64,000 bases of DNA from Zygaena filipendulae (GCA_907165275.2 OU015654.1:11983501-12047500); one strand, 5' to 3'. Numbered from the stretch's first letter, positions 34,138 to 46,045 are shown. The notes: a model not told the origin generated them from the letters alone. Translations and numbers: made by a program.

Positions 34138-34602
34138 CTAGCTGACCCCCGCGGTTTCACCCGCGGTAATTTTGGAGTTCCCGTAGGAATTCCGGCATGA
34201 AAAGTACCTACCCTATGTGACTCAGATTCTCTTTAGCTTCCTATTTATAATAAGTAGATTCATAGATAACAACCTCACAAAGTCCGGAGTTCCAGAGGGA
34301 ATTCCGGGATAAAAAGTACCCTATGTCACTCAGGATCCATGCAGCTTCCTATAAGTGAAAGAATTTTCTAAACCGGTTCAGGAGATCCAGATATAGCTGT
34401 TCCCCCTGGTTTTACCCGTGGGAAATTCGGAGTTCCCGCGGGAATTCCAGAATAAAAATTACCTTATGACACTCAGGATTACTGTAGCTTCCTATAATTG
34501 AAAGAATTTTCAAAATCGATTCAGTAGATCCAGAGATTACCCCCTACAACGTCACAAACCCACAAACTCACAAAGTTTTGTTCTTTATAATATTAGTATA
34601 GA
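34138..34602 (-). mobile_element. Multi-module composite Helitron, 465 bp
   Basis: CTAGCTGACCCCCGCGG opens the element (inverted 3' end). Further core modules follow near 34270 and 34392-34450, and ATAATATTAGTATAGA closes it with T after. The junction phrase ATTCATAGATAACAACC recurs in 49061-49460. Confidence 0.85.
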
Positions 34603-36654
34603 TTCGTTTCAAAACGTTTCTATTTCGAGTAGGTGGTATGTATACCTGTGCCTAATTAAAAAATAATAATAATGTCAACTTTTGCAAAAGTCAAACCTCG
34701 TTAGTGAGAACAAGCAGCGCTGAAAGACATTCGAGTGATATCCCACGAATGGGTCGGCGCGGCGCAGGCACCTTCATTAGTGAAATTGGTTCGTCGTTAA
34801 CTGAAAATTCTATTTATTCACGAGAAAACATAAAATTACAAATAAATTTGTCAGCTCACATTATTATTATATTTTGTTTCATAATAAAATAAATATTCCT
34901 TCATTAACAACATAATATATTTTCGCTTACCAGTGTAAGCACTACGTGATTTTTAACGTTTATTATAATATATACGTGCTCTCAATAATTAATATTTCAT
35001 GTAAGTAATTTAAAATATACATTTAGGAAAATAAAAAGAAAAAAAGCATCGGCGACAATCAAAAAAACATGTTTTTCGATGTTAGTGAAATTACGGAAAA
35101 AAGCTTGATTTGTTTAAAAAAAAAAAATCAATATATTGCTTCTTATGGAGTGGTAACTACTCGTATAAACATAAGCTCAAAACTTTGTTTTCACCCGACT
35201 TAATTAATAACGAGTTTTGTTAAAAAATCCAGCACGGATTTTCAACTTAAGAAAGCTTTTAAAATCGTGCGTTAGCTGGTAATCGAGAGTCAAGCTTTTA
35301 CTAGTCTAACTGCAGCCTGAACCGAAAAACTTCTCCCAGGAAAACTTATCGCCTATAAAATTCCGAAGTTCGAAAAGTGATTTTTCTAGAATTTCCAACA
35401 CTCCATTCTTTTGAATTTTTAAAGAGTTCCCGGCGGCGGCGTTTGGTCTAGAGTTAGACGGAACGAGGCATGCCGCGGTTAGTGTAAATAGTTAGTTTAG
35501 TTCAATTTAACCACTAAAAATGTTTGTGAGTTCTGGTAATTTTCTTGTAATCTTCTTACTTGTAAAAAACTGTCAATGACAGACTTTAGCGATATTATAT
35601 ACAAGTCCAGACGTATCGAAACGATGTGATGTGAAGGGGAAATTCCTTCGAGTCTATTTTTGAGTAAAATAACCATGCGTATTAGCCAAATTACTCAAAA
35701 GACCATTTGATAAATATTTTATTTAAAACAACAGAACAGGCGCAAGTTGATTTGAATGTTTCATCAAAATAGGTATATGAAAAGTCATGATAACTTGAAA
35801 TACGTAACAACTGTAAACTGTCAACTTGGCTAACGGGGCAGGTGTGATCACAATATATCTCACATAATATCTCTAATGTGGACATAGAGTTCAAACTTTA
35901 GAGTATATTCGATCAATATTGATTGATTTTCTATCTGCAATAAATCCTGCAACAATATTAGATATCAAATTCAAAAGTTTGTACAAGAATCGTTTTAGAT
36001 TTCCAACTATTTATTCTAACTTTACTAGAGAGCGAATAGAATTTGACTCTATGATCCGTATTGCAGATTAACACATGGATTATATAACTTTAACACAAAG
36101 GTGATTTTAATTTAGTTATTATTGACATAAGGGGAAATATTTTTCATGCAACTCAAATAGTCCAAGAGACGACAAAACACTTTTTGCTAAAACTCCGTGC
36201 TACAACTATCAAAAAAATAAATAAAACGAAACAAAAAAAAAACAAACAGTAACGGAATTGATTCGTTATACTAATAATAGGTATTCAAGTTTTACTACAA
36301 CGACGCTAGTTGTGAATCACTCTCCGGACATTCAGTCCGGGGTGCCCCACTAAGTTTCGCCCTACCCTCATTTTCGAGGGTGGCTTGCTTCGAATTAGAG
36401 TTTTACGAGTGACTTCCTTCAAATTCAACTTGTAAGAATCGCGTTTTCCGGAGCACTGACTTCGCTTTTGACTACTTTCATTGAAACACCAGGGAATGGA
36501 CGCAGGCAAATAAAATTCGAACTTATAATACCTACTGGTAGCTTTGTGGAAAAATCGGGTCACTGCGACGAAGTGTTGAGATCGTAGTTGGGGTCAAGTA
36601 ATTTAAATATTATAAATCGGAGCGCTTACATAGATAGAGTATCTAGGTATGAAT
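34603..36654. other. Long low-copy intron block
   Basis: It holds a GC-richer patch at 35410-35480 (CCCGGCGGCGGCGTTTGG) and a small TCCGGAC-ATTCA-GTCCGG hairpin at 36322-36340. No mobile-element ends or coding homology were seen. One of the longest repeat-poor stretches here. Confidence 0.4.
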
Positions 36655-37070
36655 GAATTTATTTATTTATTTATTTATTGAAGCACACAATACAGATACA
36701 TGTTACTATAATATTATAAATACATATTAGTACCCAATAAGTAACTAAGTTCAGACATGTATCCAAAATTATGTATGCCTAGTCAGTAAGTAAACATAAC
36801 AGAGGGACGCAATCTTTCTTATAATTTACAACTATGTTAGATAGCTAAACATTTTTTTCTATTTTAGAATAAGCGCTTTGTTTACATTATACATGAATTG
36901 AATGAATTTATTGAAAAACTTTGTTACTTATTTCTAATACAAAGAGCTGTTGGCTTCTGATGTAGGATAAACCTGTGTTTCAGAAGCCAGCGTTACCAAC
37001 TCGTAGTGCTTCACTATTATAAATAACAGAAGTCTTAAAATATTTAAATACACTATGTACTACACTATGT
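36655..37070 (-). mobile_element. Two LINE 3' ends with ATTCA/AAAT tails
   Basis: 36655-36720: GAATGAATTTATTTATTTAT, then TTGAAGCACACAATACAG. 36895-37050: a second end whose minus strand reads GTTGGTAACGCTGGCTTCTG, then AATAAATTCATTCAA. Confidence 0.6.
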
Positions 37071-38579
37071 ATATACCTACCTATGTATACATTAGTCAGA
37101 GAGCGCCCTTAAACTGAATGTAAAACTAAATTAATTAAAGTCGAATATTCGACACCCATCTGCCGACCTTTCTCGAATGCTACTCAAGAAGGTATTACCC
37201 TCTATCTCTAGATGTTTCAAATTTGAAGGGGCCAGGACAAAAAAAATCACTTGATTAAAATCGTTTGTCGTAATAAAAGGAGTAGTAAAAAGCTACAACC
37301 GTTGGAGACGCGGCACCGGTAGGCCCGTAAAATCGATCACTTTCCAATACCGATCATGAGGACGGCAGACAATTTAACGGCGAACTCGAGATTACCAACT
37401 AAGACTTGTCTCATTTAATGCGAAATATGAAAGTGTCTGGCAGCTCCTGGCAGGCGACGGACCCGTGCCAAATGAGCCGTGAATGCTGTCGCATATATTT
37501 TATTAGCACCATCTCCCTTTGATTCCCCTCGCTTGTACAAGACGCACGGCGGCACGCCCGCGCCCCGCGCCCACCCCTATTTACATTCACGAGTGAAGCG
37601 ACGGTGTGTGAAATTTTTTTTCTTCGCCAATCTGAGATAAGATTAGCTGTAAATTGAGTTTATGACAGAATCAAATATGCATGTCGCCCGCGCCTCCCCT
37701 CCGCTGGATACGCGTCACGACTACGTTCACGCTTCATTGCTTTCATAAATTCGGTAGCTCTTTTATTCTCACTGCTATGGTGTTGTAATAATGTGCTGAA
37801 CGCTGTATTCCAATCGATGTGTTTCTGGTTTTATATAGTTTTATAGTATTTCTTTTTATGTCTCCAAAATGTGATTTTAACTTAGTTATTTGATATTTCA
37901 CTATACCTACCTAAGTGTAGACGTAAACAAAACACTCAGACCGCTCCAATCGAGCTAAAACAATTCAAGGAGGTACAATTGAGTAAGAAATTGGTTTTCA
38001 TTAGAGAACCTTTTCAATTTACATCTCATCTGCTAAGCGGTACTTAATCTTGGAAATCTTTTTTTGAGGGGCGGCAATGAGTCTCGCTGCTCGGATAGAC
38101 CAAGAATCCAGAGGCGTTGTCAAAAACATCCTTTTTCCCGATCGGCACGTAAATTATTCTATCGTGACGTTGCCAGTTTGGCCCCTTCTTCCCCGTCAAG
38201 TTTTCTCGCGCGTAAATCAGAATGTTACGTTGTCTATATTTTCTTGTGTCGGTATATTTTTTCTTGCTACGAAATGTGAGTATATTTCTTTTCAACTGCC
38301 TCGTTCCGAGATCATAATATTTTTTTACATGAAATCTAAATAAGTAGGTACACGAACGGAGTTAAGCGTTTGTCTTGGGAAAAATCAGACATTTTAATAT
38401 CTACCTATACTGAACTAGCTCTATTTCACGCATTTTATTTTCGTTCGTTTTATTTTTAATGCGGATTTTCAGTATCGCTATCGAAACGTTAAATAGATGA
38501 AAAATAAAGCCTATTAAGACATTGCACCTGTGTCATAATTTTGACATTTTTGACTATCACAAATTAATGTACTATCTTT
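37071..38579. other. Low-copy, partly GC-rich intron block; enhancer candidate
   Basis: 37430-37760 is repeat-free and GC-rich for this intron, with a GATA word (AGATAAG, 37635-37641). 38050-38280 is also CpG-richer. Overlapping 71-88 codon frames there are not protein-like. Confidence 0.4.
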
Positions 38580-39010
38580 AAACGAGCCATTCTTGTATAA
38601 TATATATAATCTGAACCTCTGAAATGATTCCAACGATTATCTTGAAATTTAGCATGCGGGGGGTTTTGGGAGCAATTATGGTAATCGATCTAGCTCGGTT
38701 TCATTTTTAGAAAATGTCGTTTTATCCGTGTTTTCAGGCAATGAAAAATGAGTCTTTGGTACTTTTTTCCACTCAGCAACAGATGGCGCTACGACCGAAG
38801 CTTGGTCGCCCAGATATTTTAATATAATAACTTTTGGTTAAAAATTATGACGGCAAAAGCTATTGTAAAGGTAGTGAAGAAAATTTTTTGAACAAAAATA
38901 CGTGTTTATTTATGAAATAGATGAACAATGTTTCTTTTGCCGCGCCATTGTACCACCCGTAGTGGAGAATTTTAATTTGTTTGTCAAAGTTTTGCCGCAC
39001 AAGTGGGAGT
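38580..39010 (+). mobile_element. Probable interspersed repeat
   Basis: The phrases TTGAAATTTAGCATGCGGGG, CAGATGGCGCTACG and TTTGCCGCGCCATTGTACCA have the style of dispersed lepidopteran Helitron-like repeats. No second copy in this window and no clear ends. Confidence 0.4.
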
Positions 39011-39316
39011 TTAAACGTGTTCTGAATTCCGTATTTACTTTCATGGGAATTCCTATAAATGACTACGTGACGTGTTAAGAGCTGTTACGAAGTAGGTAAC
39101 GTGCAATCAAATAAGTTTAAAAAGTATAAAATCAACAAAAAATAAAATAAATATTAGCTAAAAGAAAATAAATTAATTCCACCCTATAAGTTGAATTGAA
39201 TTGAAGTTGATAAATTGAATATCTAATTTGTATTTTGAACTAAGCTATCAGGCTATCTCTATGTCAGATTTCATCTACATGTGAAGGTGGTGGCAGGAAG
39301 GTGGCAAAAGATACTA

Positions 39317-39557
39317 GCGGTCGCACTCAGACTCGATTTTAATGATTACTTAGTTAAGTAAAGATTTTTAAAACAAAACTGCCGCAATCAGAGACGTTCA
39401 GTAAATTAATGTTTAATTGGCATTTAATGAGATTTAACTTAATTAGTTAAATGCCAATTAACATTAATTTATTAAACTTGTCTGATTGCGGCAGTTTTGT
39501 TTTTAAAAATCTATACTTAACTAAGTAATCATTAAAGTCGACTCTGAGTGCGACGGT
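39317..39557. mobile_element. Long inverted-repeat element (MITE-like)
   Basis: Arms of about 110 bp: GTCGCACTCAGACTCGATT...CAAAACTGCCGCAATCAG at the left and CTGATTGCGGCAGTTTTG...GACTCTGAGTGCGAC at the right. The centre AATTGGCATTT is itself palindromic. Whole element folds on itself. Confidence 0.8.
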
Positions 39558-39914
39558 AATTATACTCAATGATATTTTACCGGTATCTTCTTTTTCAGTT
39601 CAATCTCGCGTAACTTTATTTTTTCTGCATCCACGACTTGTCTACTTAAAATTGCCTCCTTTCTGTACAAAATGTATTAAGCGTAAATTCAATTCTCTTC
39701 AAAAGTGTCGTAAATATGAAAAAAGCGTTCGTGCGTTTGACTTCAAAGAGACTTTGATGTGAGCAACTTGTCTTGTAGGTAGGTACGTACTTATTTACAA
39801 AAAAGGAAATAAAATATGCTCGTTAACAATAAATTATGTAAATAGGATGTAACGTTTCCCGTGTAGGGTTGTCAGGTGTCGGCTTGTTACGGACGTGTCC
39901 ACCCAAATAGTACA
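39558..39914. other. Low-copy intron
   Basis: Nothing was recognised. Confidence 0.35.
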
Positions 39915-40226
39915 TCTATCTATCTATATATGTACTATAATAAAAGAGTAGAATTCGCGATTCTGTACATTGAATATTTTTACCTAACATTGAGAGAGGT
40001 GATAAAAGAAGAGTAACCAAGCACAAAAAAAGTTTTTAAATTTTTTTTTGTCTGTCTGTCTGTCTGTTCGCCGAATCTACTAAACAGATTATCATGCGGT
40101 TTTCACAGGTAGATTAAGCTTAGCCTGGAGCTATATATAGGCTTTGTTTCATTGAAATCGGATGTCAGGAAAAAAAGTTATTATATAAAAACCTTTCGCG
40201 CGGGTGAAACCGCGGGGCACAGCTAG
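39915..40226 (+). mobile_element. Non-autonomous Helitron, fifth subfamily, about 312 bp
   Basis: It starts near TCTATCTATCTATATATG, contains GAGTAGAATTCGCGATTCTG and a (GTCT)n run, and ends GGGTGAAACCGCGGGGCAC-AGCTAG before T with a clear hairpin. Confidence 0.8.
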
Positions 40227-40974
40227 TACCTAATAAAATAAAATCAAAGTATTATATTTTTCATCGCGAAATACTGTCCGGCTTTATGTCCGGCTTTAAA
40301 ACAGAAATGATTAGCTTTTTAAGATAAAATGCCCGGCCAACTGAAGTGCTGAATCCGGATTTTGTGTTTTTGGATCTGGTAACCCTGTGAACGCGGGACG
40401 TAATAAAGGAGATAAAATTATTTGCAAAATTTGTAACGGCCAAACTACATACAAAACTGGCAAGTTGCTTAATTAAGTACCTGTACATGCTTAGATGCTC
40501 TTTTATTGATTGATTAAATATATTTATTAATAGTGCAAGTCGCAAGATGGAATGAAATTATCTAATTGTTATTTATTTATTAATAATAGTGACATTAAGT
40601 TTTAATATTTAAAAAAGAAAATTCCCTTTCTTTCATACATAGGTAATCATTTTGTTCGTAAAATAAAATCTACAACCCGCAAAAAATATATTAGAAGAAC
40701 ATAATTTAATTTCAGTACAGCTGAGTTTAGTTCCAAGGGTGACAACCATAACCGCCTTATTAAAAATATTTTCAATGGACAAATTATTGTACCTAAATCG
40801 AACTCGTATGTTGGTCACCAGTAATCGCATGACGCGCTGAAGCGGCCACAAGTCATATGCAATACTCGTAACGCGTCATATTAATGCCGCGTTTGTTCCG
40901 GATAATATTGTCCGATTTGGAAGCATCTCTTCTCCGCTTTGGTGGATACCGGGCTTAATGCGATCAATATTATA
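40227..40974. other. Low-copy intron
   Basis: Minus-strand frames at 40261-40545 and 40633-40851 have no recognisable domains. Confidence 0.35.
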
Positions 40975-41080
40975 GTGAAAAAATATAACCTATATTAAAA
41001 AACAGTGCGATCGATTCGCTTGTTGTTTCTGAGCAAACTACTTTCTAGTTTTCAGTTAATTCATTAACACGATGTATATG
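40975..41080 (-). mobile_element. MITE family C, partial copy
   Basis: GTGCGATCGATTCGCTTG, GAGCAAACTACTTTCTAG and TTTTCAGTTAATTCATTAAC match the right end of 8363-8713. Confidence 0.75.
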
Positions 41081-41279
41081 TATCACTATTTTATGCCCTT
41101 AGCCCTTTCTATCTATATAGATAGTTTTTTGTTTAAATTAGTAAATACATACCTAATACTTTTCATTACTCATATTCGGAAAGTAGGTCTGAAGTTGCCT
41201 GAGAAGCGGGTTGAAAGTAACACTTTTCAGCCCTAGGGAGAATCGCTTTCAACTGACAGCTGGATACTGCAGAAACTCA

Positions 41280-41345
41280 AGTTTTTTTTTATGTCATAGG
41301 GCATGTTACTTACTGGCCAGTAGCACACCTAATGGTTGATTTATG
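41280..41345 (+). mobile_element. T-rich repeat piece
   Basis: A T-run, then ATGTCATAGGGCATG and CACCTAATGGTTGA, resembles the better copy inserted at 52939-53030. Confidence 0.45.
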
Positions 41346-41427
41346 TAAAATAAAATTCACTCATTTTTTTCTTTAGCTAATTCCTATTTTTATTTTGACT
41401 TTCCTTGCATTCGTAATGAAAAGCACA

Positions 41428-41517
41428 GTGTTATCCTCGGGAGAAAGACTTATTTAGTTCCCCGATCGAACCCCGTCTCGGGACTAAATAAGTTACTTTC
41501 ACCCCAAGGATAACAAT
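41428..41517. repeat. Imperfect inverted repeat
   Basis: GTTATCCTCGGG, CTTATTTAGTTCCCCGA and the complements TCGGGACTAAATAAG and CAAGGATAAC fold around a short centre. Confidence 0.7.
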
Positions 41518-41874
41518 GTACTATACGATAAATAAAAGGATATAGTCTGTAATCAGCTGGAATTCATCATATCTACCCTCTGTCTGCACCCACTGCTATA
41601 AAATAAGCTAAGCTTTAAGTGGATATACCTTCATCGGTAACCATCCGCAGTATCGCCCAGACGCGACTCCAGCTTTCAATACTTGTAACTCTGAACCTAG
41701 GTTAACTATCTGGATGGCTTGCTGCCAAGTGTAATGTCTATTGGATGAATCCCTATTCGCCGATCTGACTATCTTGCTTTAATTTAGGATTCGTATAGTT
41801 CTATAGAAATAGGTAGGTGCAGTCGACATCGTTACTGACTTGACATTTTTGGCCTTCGTGAATCGAATTTTAAA
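41518..41874. other. Low-copy intron
   Basis: Nothing was recognised. Confidence 0.35.
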
Positions 41875-41906
41875 CTAGCTGTGACCCACAGTTCCATCTT
41901 GGTAAA
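41875..41906 (-). mobile_element. Helitron 3'-end stub
   Basis: CTAGCTGTGACCCACAG remains just left of a MITE family B copy. Confidence 0.55.
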
Positions 41907-42222
41907 TAGGCATGTTGACAACTTTTGAAAATCAAAATTCAAATTACTCCGTCAGTTAGAAAGTTAAAAACCATTAGACATGCTTTTTTTATTATTCAAA
42001 TAAATGAAAATACACAGAGATAAAGCGTATTAAATATAGGGTGGGATCTCGTGACGTCACTTACCGCTACAAGCCGCCATATAAACTGCACTGGGTTGTG
42101 ACGTCACGCGAAATTTCAACTGAATATATCGCCATTATTTTTTGATTACATAAAAAAAGAAAAAATACGTGTCCAATATTTTTTATTAACCTACAAGACG
42201 GACTAAAAAAAATTAGTCAAAT
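41907..42222 (+). mobile_element. MITE family B
   Basis: GGCATGTTGACAACTTTTGA to CTACAAGACGGACTAAAAAA and TTAGTCAAATAGC, with GTGACGTCACTTACCGC and GTGACGTCACGCG inside. Confidence 0.8.
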
Positions 42223-42514
42223 AGCTTATTATTTTCTCTGTAGCAGCTACAAACCAGTCGTCACTCAAGGAAACCGCATTCAAACAAACTGATAATAACA
42301 AAAATTCCAAAATCTAAATCGATTATCCTTTGACCACTCTTTTACATTTTCAAAATACACGCCAAATTTATACAGTTTTAGTATGTAGATATAAACAGGT
42401 GTATGAAAGAGAGTCTAAAAATTGTCAAACGTGTTAGCAAATGAACCTAACTTGACTATTGATGTTCTTTATCATACAGGTAGTGGTTTAAATCTTATCT
42501 TAATCTTATCTTAA

Positions 42515-42807
42515 TCTTAATATACATATAAATCACGTGTCACGTTGTTTGTCCGCGATGGACTCCGAAACTACTTTTTTTGATAAAATCACGGATCGGA
42601 AACTACGGATTTTGATAAAATTTTGTAACCATTTATAATATGGTCCAACTTAAAAGAAAGGATAGTTTTTATTTCGGAATTCCCGCGGGAACTCCGGAAC
42701 GAATGCGGGGAACAGCTAATCACCGTAAACTACTGTTAGGAGTAGGTACAAAGATGGACATTTTCGGAGTTCCCGCGACCGCGGATGAAATCGCAGAGGA
42801 CAGCTAG
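42515..42807 (+). mobile_element. Composite Helitron with full ends, 293 bp
   Basis: It begins TCTTAATATACATATAAATC and ends AATCGCAGAGGACAGCTAG before T. An internal old end (GCGGGGAACAGCTAAT, 42703-42718) and a small internal duplication near 42590 are visible. A (TCTTA)n tract precedes it. Confidence 0.85.
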
Positions 42808-42857
42808 TAGTATGTAAAATCAATAATCGGGACAAGCATGACATCTGGACATTTATG

Positions 42858-42890
42858 ATGAAAAGTTTTAGTTAAGCTAAAACTTTTCAT
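42858..42890. repeat. Perfect 14-bp hairpin
   Basis: ATGAAAAGTTTTAG, loop TTAAG, CTAAAACTTTTCAT. Confidence 0.85.
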
Positions 42891-43071
42891 AAAATTGAAA
42901 GGTTATTTTCAATCATTTTTCAACTTTTTCAAAAGGTTGTCATGTAAAAGACGAAGGCAGAGGGAAAATAATATCCGGACCCGTCCGGACGCTAATCAGA
43001 ATACCTCTAACAAACCCGACCACGAACAGATGGCAACCCAAGTTGTTAATAAATAAATTAATTTGAAACCA

Positions 43072-43270
43072 GTCGATCCCCCACGGGTTCTTTCGTGATA
43101 ATTTGGGAGTTTCCGTAAGAATCCCGGAATAAAATTACTCCCAGTCAGGAACATTGTAACTTATTAAAGACGAAGAATTTTTAAAATCCGTTTAGTATTG
43201 TAGTTTTTGTGTTTATCTATTAAAAACAAACGAACAACAAATTTAATCATTAGCAGGATTATTATTAGTA
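43072..43270 (-). mobile_element. Degenerate Helitron
   Basis: CGATCCCCCACGGGTTC, GAGTTTCCGTAAGAATCCCG and CATTAGCAGGATTATTATTA keep the inverted family order. Confidence 0.6.
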
Positions 43271-43309
43271 GTATAGACTAGTGATAAGTCTCCTGGCGTC
43301 TATAACTAC

Positions 43310-43430
43310 CTACTCGCGATTTTCACACAAAATGATACTTCCATGCGGAATCATGAAAATCTGTGAGGTTACAGGTTCGATTCCTCGGGGAGACAAAGTG
43401 CCTACCTAAATAATGTTTCTGTCTGTTTCC
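43310..43430 (+). mobile_element. Possible tRNA-derived SINE relic
   Basis: CAGGTTCGATTCCTCGGGG matches a tRNA B box. No A box or cloverleaf can be formed, so it is not a tRNA gene. Confidence 0.35.
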
Positions 43431-43544
43431 GTAATCAAGTAAAAAGAAAAAGGCCGCGGATCTTCTCGCCTCGGGGGTGAAAAGTTTGTTTTAGTTTGGA
43501 CGTGCTTTACCGAAGTTAGTAAGTGTGCAAGGCTCTCAACAATT

Positions 43545-43593
43545 ATATCTCGTACATTGTGTACATGTACCTACATACACATGTACGAGATAT
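43545..43593. repeat. Perfect 13-bp hairpin
   Basis: ATATCTCGTACAT at 43545-43557 and its complement at 43581-43593 flank a spacer rich in GTACATGTAC. Confidence 0.8.
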
Positions 43594-44603
43594 GACTGCG
43601 GTCGTTGTATTGTATAGTGGTTGCATCATTCTGTTCTACAAAAATCCTGAGAACCACAAAACACTAGGCATTGCGACGTTTGTGATACCTAATTTAAAGA
43701 AAAAATTAATACTAGTAGAACATTTTGTAAACATCCCGACTAGGTGGCAATGGGTCCGAACATAGAACCTCCTCCTTGTTGGAAGTCGGTTAAAAACCTT
43801 TGCGCTTGCAACAGCCGAACCGTTTATTTAAAAAACAAAATTCGAATCGGTTCAAAATATGTTTTTAATAACGATTTAGTGCTCTCTAACTGTCAATCAT
43901 TCATGACGCACTGGCGCAAAATCTACATAGGTACGACTCGATTCGTTAAAAAAAAATATGATAAATTGAAACTTTTCAAAAATATTCACTCTGAAACCAT
44001 AATAATTTAAATTTAAATTGAAAATTTAAACATAACATGTACATAATCCGATGCTATATCAGGTTTATTTATTGCTTACTAAGTGTGCATAATAGAATAA
44101 GGTCTTAAAATTATTACTACAGTAGGCTTAGAACTTAGCTACCTTTTACAGGTGTTGCAACAATATTATACCTAAGACTCACTAGTAATTGAATTATGTT
44201 CGTTTCCAATATTATACTAGAAATCATTATTTACAGACCATTATAAGGTTCCATGGTTGGAAAAGAAAACATCTGTTCGACTAAAGGAATAATTACTAGG
44301 AGACCAAACTGCCCGAAACCACTGACCTCCACATTAGTTATTCCGACTAAAACGCCCGGCTATAATTTTATTATGAGTATTTCTATTAATGCAAATTGAA
44401 TTGAGCCGAGCTCGCGCCACAATGTGGTTAATAAAATGGAACTGCGAATTATACATAGTTAAGTACTTGGTGTACCTATTTCGCTGCGGGTATTACCAGT
44501 GGTGATGATATTTTAGCTCAGCACAGGGCGTTTGAATTATGGTATATACATTTCATTACGATACGTTACATACGTGTTACGTTAAGTTGTGCCTATATTA
44601 TTA
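43594..44603. other. Low-copy intron
   Basis: GGAAGTCGGTTAAAAAC at 43782-43798 is an inverted end phrase of the AACCGACTTC element. Overlapping 80 and 88-codon frames here are not protein-like. Confidence 0.35.
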
Positions 44604-44802
44604 TCCTACTAATATTATAAATGTGAAAGTGTGGATGTTTGGATGTTTGTTACTCAATCACGCAAAAACTGCTGAACAGATTTGGGTGAAATTTGGCATG
44701 CACGTTGTCAGGGGTACAGAGAAGGACATAGGGTACTTTTTATCCCGGAATTTGCGAGGGAACTCGGAAATTGCTGCGGGTGAAACCGCGGGGCACAGCT
44801 AG
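44604..44802 (+). mobile_element. Full-length Helitron, 199 bp (type copy)
   Basis: It begins TCCTACTAATATTATAAATG after A and ends TGCGGGTGAAACCGCGGGGC-ACAGCTAG before T. The 3' hairpin lies about 9 nt before CTAG. A reading frame through it is shared by other copies and is not a gene. Confidence 0.9.
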
Positions 44803-45027
44803 TATTTTGTAAAGTTTAGTTTATTTTACACATAGTATATAACATGTGGTAAAATTAACTGCAAATATTTACAGGACTGAAAGCATACGTTATTACAAAC
44901 AGGATAAGCGCAAAAATAAAATTATAAGTTCGGTAGTTTTCAGAATTTGAGGAAAATTAATTTATTGAAAAATCATTATAATTAGAATAACATTCACAAT
45001 ACACGTAGCTTACTTATACGTATACAA

Positions 45028-45131
45028 GGCACGCACCACGCTTATGCGTGGTGCGTGCCAGCGTGCCAGCTGAACAGCTGATCCATCGCTCGCTATATTA
45101 TTATAGCGAGCGATGGATCAGCTGTTCAGCT
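45028..45131. repeat. Two tandem perfect hairpins with the same TTAT loop
   Basis: First: 14-bp arms GGCACGCACCACGC (45028-45041, 45046-45059). Second: 30-bp arms (45068-45097, 45102-45131) beginning AGCTGAACAGCTGATCCATC. Both loops are TTAT. The spacer repeats GCGTGCCAGC words. Confidence 0.9.
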
Positions 45132-45687
45132 CGATCGAGGTCATTGAACTTAAGATACCGGCGCGGTGTGTGTAAAGCGATTGAGCGGCGAGCACCTTCA
45201 CAGGTTGTTTTCATTTTGATTGATTTATTTTGTTTGGAAAAAAGTGTTTTTTTTTTTTTTTTTTAATCTTTTTTATTTTATGAACATGTTTATAACACAT
45301 ACTTTCAACCGTGTAAATATTTGCAGCTACTTTTATCACATGTTATATACATTATAATTATCGCCGTTGTTTTTTTATGTGATTTATGTATTTCTTTCCA
45401 TTTATTTTTGATTATAGTATTTACCTATCATGGTTTTAGAAATAGTAGTGTAGTAATACAAAAATTATAATTGAAGTTTTTCTATCTGCTCACATCCGTG
45501 ACACCACACGTGGTGTTATTGCGACACACTGTTTGTGCTTCTATTTGTTATTGCATTTTAACGATTGTCGTAACCTTTAAAGTTAATTTCATTCATTTTA
45601 TTTCATTTCAATCCATTTTACATATTACACATAATGCCTAACCTAACCTATTTGACTTTAATACGGTTTCTAGCCATTACTCGGCGG
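45132..45687. other. Low-copy intron
   Basis: A poly(T) run lies at 45247-45265 and TTTCATT-type simple sequence near 45590-45610. Nothing coding. Confidence 0.35.
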
Positions 45688-46045
45688 TTATACGGAATTC
45701 CGAAATAAAGTACTCTATATCTTCTGTACCCTTGACAAGGTGTAGTTACGCAAAGTTTCATGGCGATCGCTTGAGTAGTTAAGCCGTGAAAGCGTAACAA
45801 ACAAACTCACATTCGCATTTACGTAGTAAGCATAATCACATGTCCGACATTAACGACTGTTTTAACTTAAAATCGAACAATTTATTTGTGGTGATCCCCT
45901 ACGGTTTCACTCACGTAGGTACGTTAATTTCGGAATTCTCGCGGTATTCCTGGGTATAAAAATCCCCTATGACAATCAGGAACACTGTAGCTTCTTATAA
46001 CTGAATTTTTAAAATCAGTTTTATAGTTTTTGAGTTTATCCAAAT
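45688..46045 (-). mobile_element. Two degenerate Helitrons
   Basis: 45688-45828 holds TACCCTTGACAAGGTGTAG and GCCGTGAAAGCGTAACAAAC. 45888-46045 holds GATCCCCTACGGTTTCAC and GTAGCTTCTTATAACTG. Both lack CTAG. Confidence 0.6.

Noticed and set aside
38044..38343. Overlapping frames on both strands as a coding region
   Set aside because: Three frames compete, none shows domain-like composition or splice context. The CpG-richer sequence itself lengthens open frames.
43370..43400. tRNA gene suggested by GGTTCGATTCC
   Set aside because: Only a B-box-like word is present; no acceptor stem, D arm or anticodon arm pairs around it. The same applies to 54262-54290 and 58113-58180.
44539..44802. Reading frame with the phrase VKVWMFGCLLLNHAKTAE, repeated near 60096-60305, 63406-63218 and 30040-29846
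   Set aside because: A recurring peptide looked like a small gene family, but it is only the translation of the 199-bp Helitron from end to end. It has no conserved start, and the copies are non-autonomous DNA.
45028..45131. Rho-independent terminator or microRNA precursor
   Set aside because: The locus is eukaryotic, no T-run follows directly, and fully perfect stems are unlike typical microRNA precursors, which have bulges.
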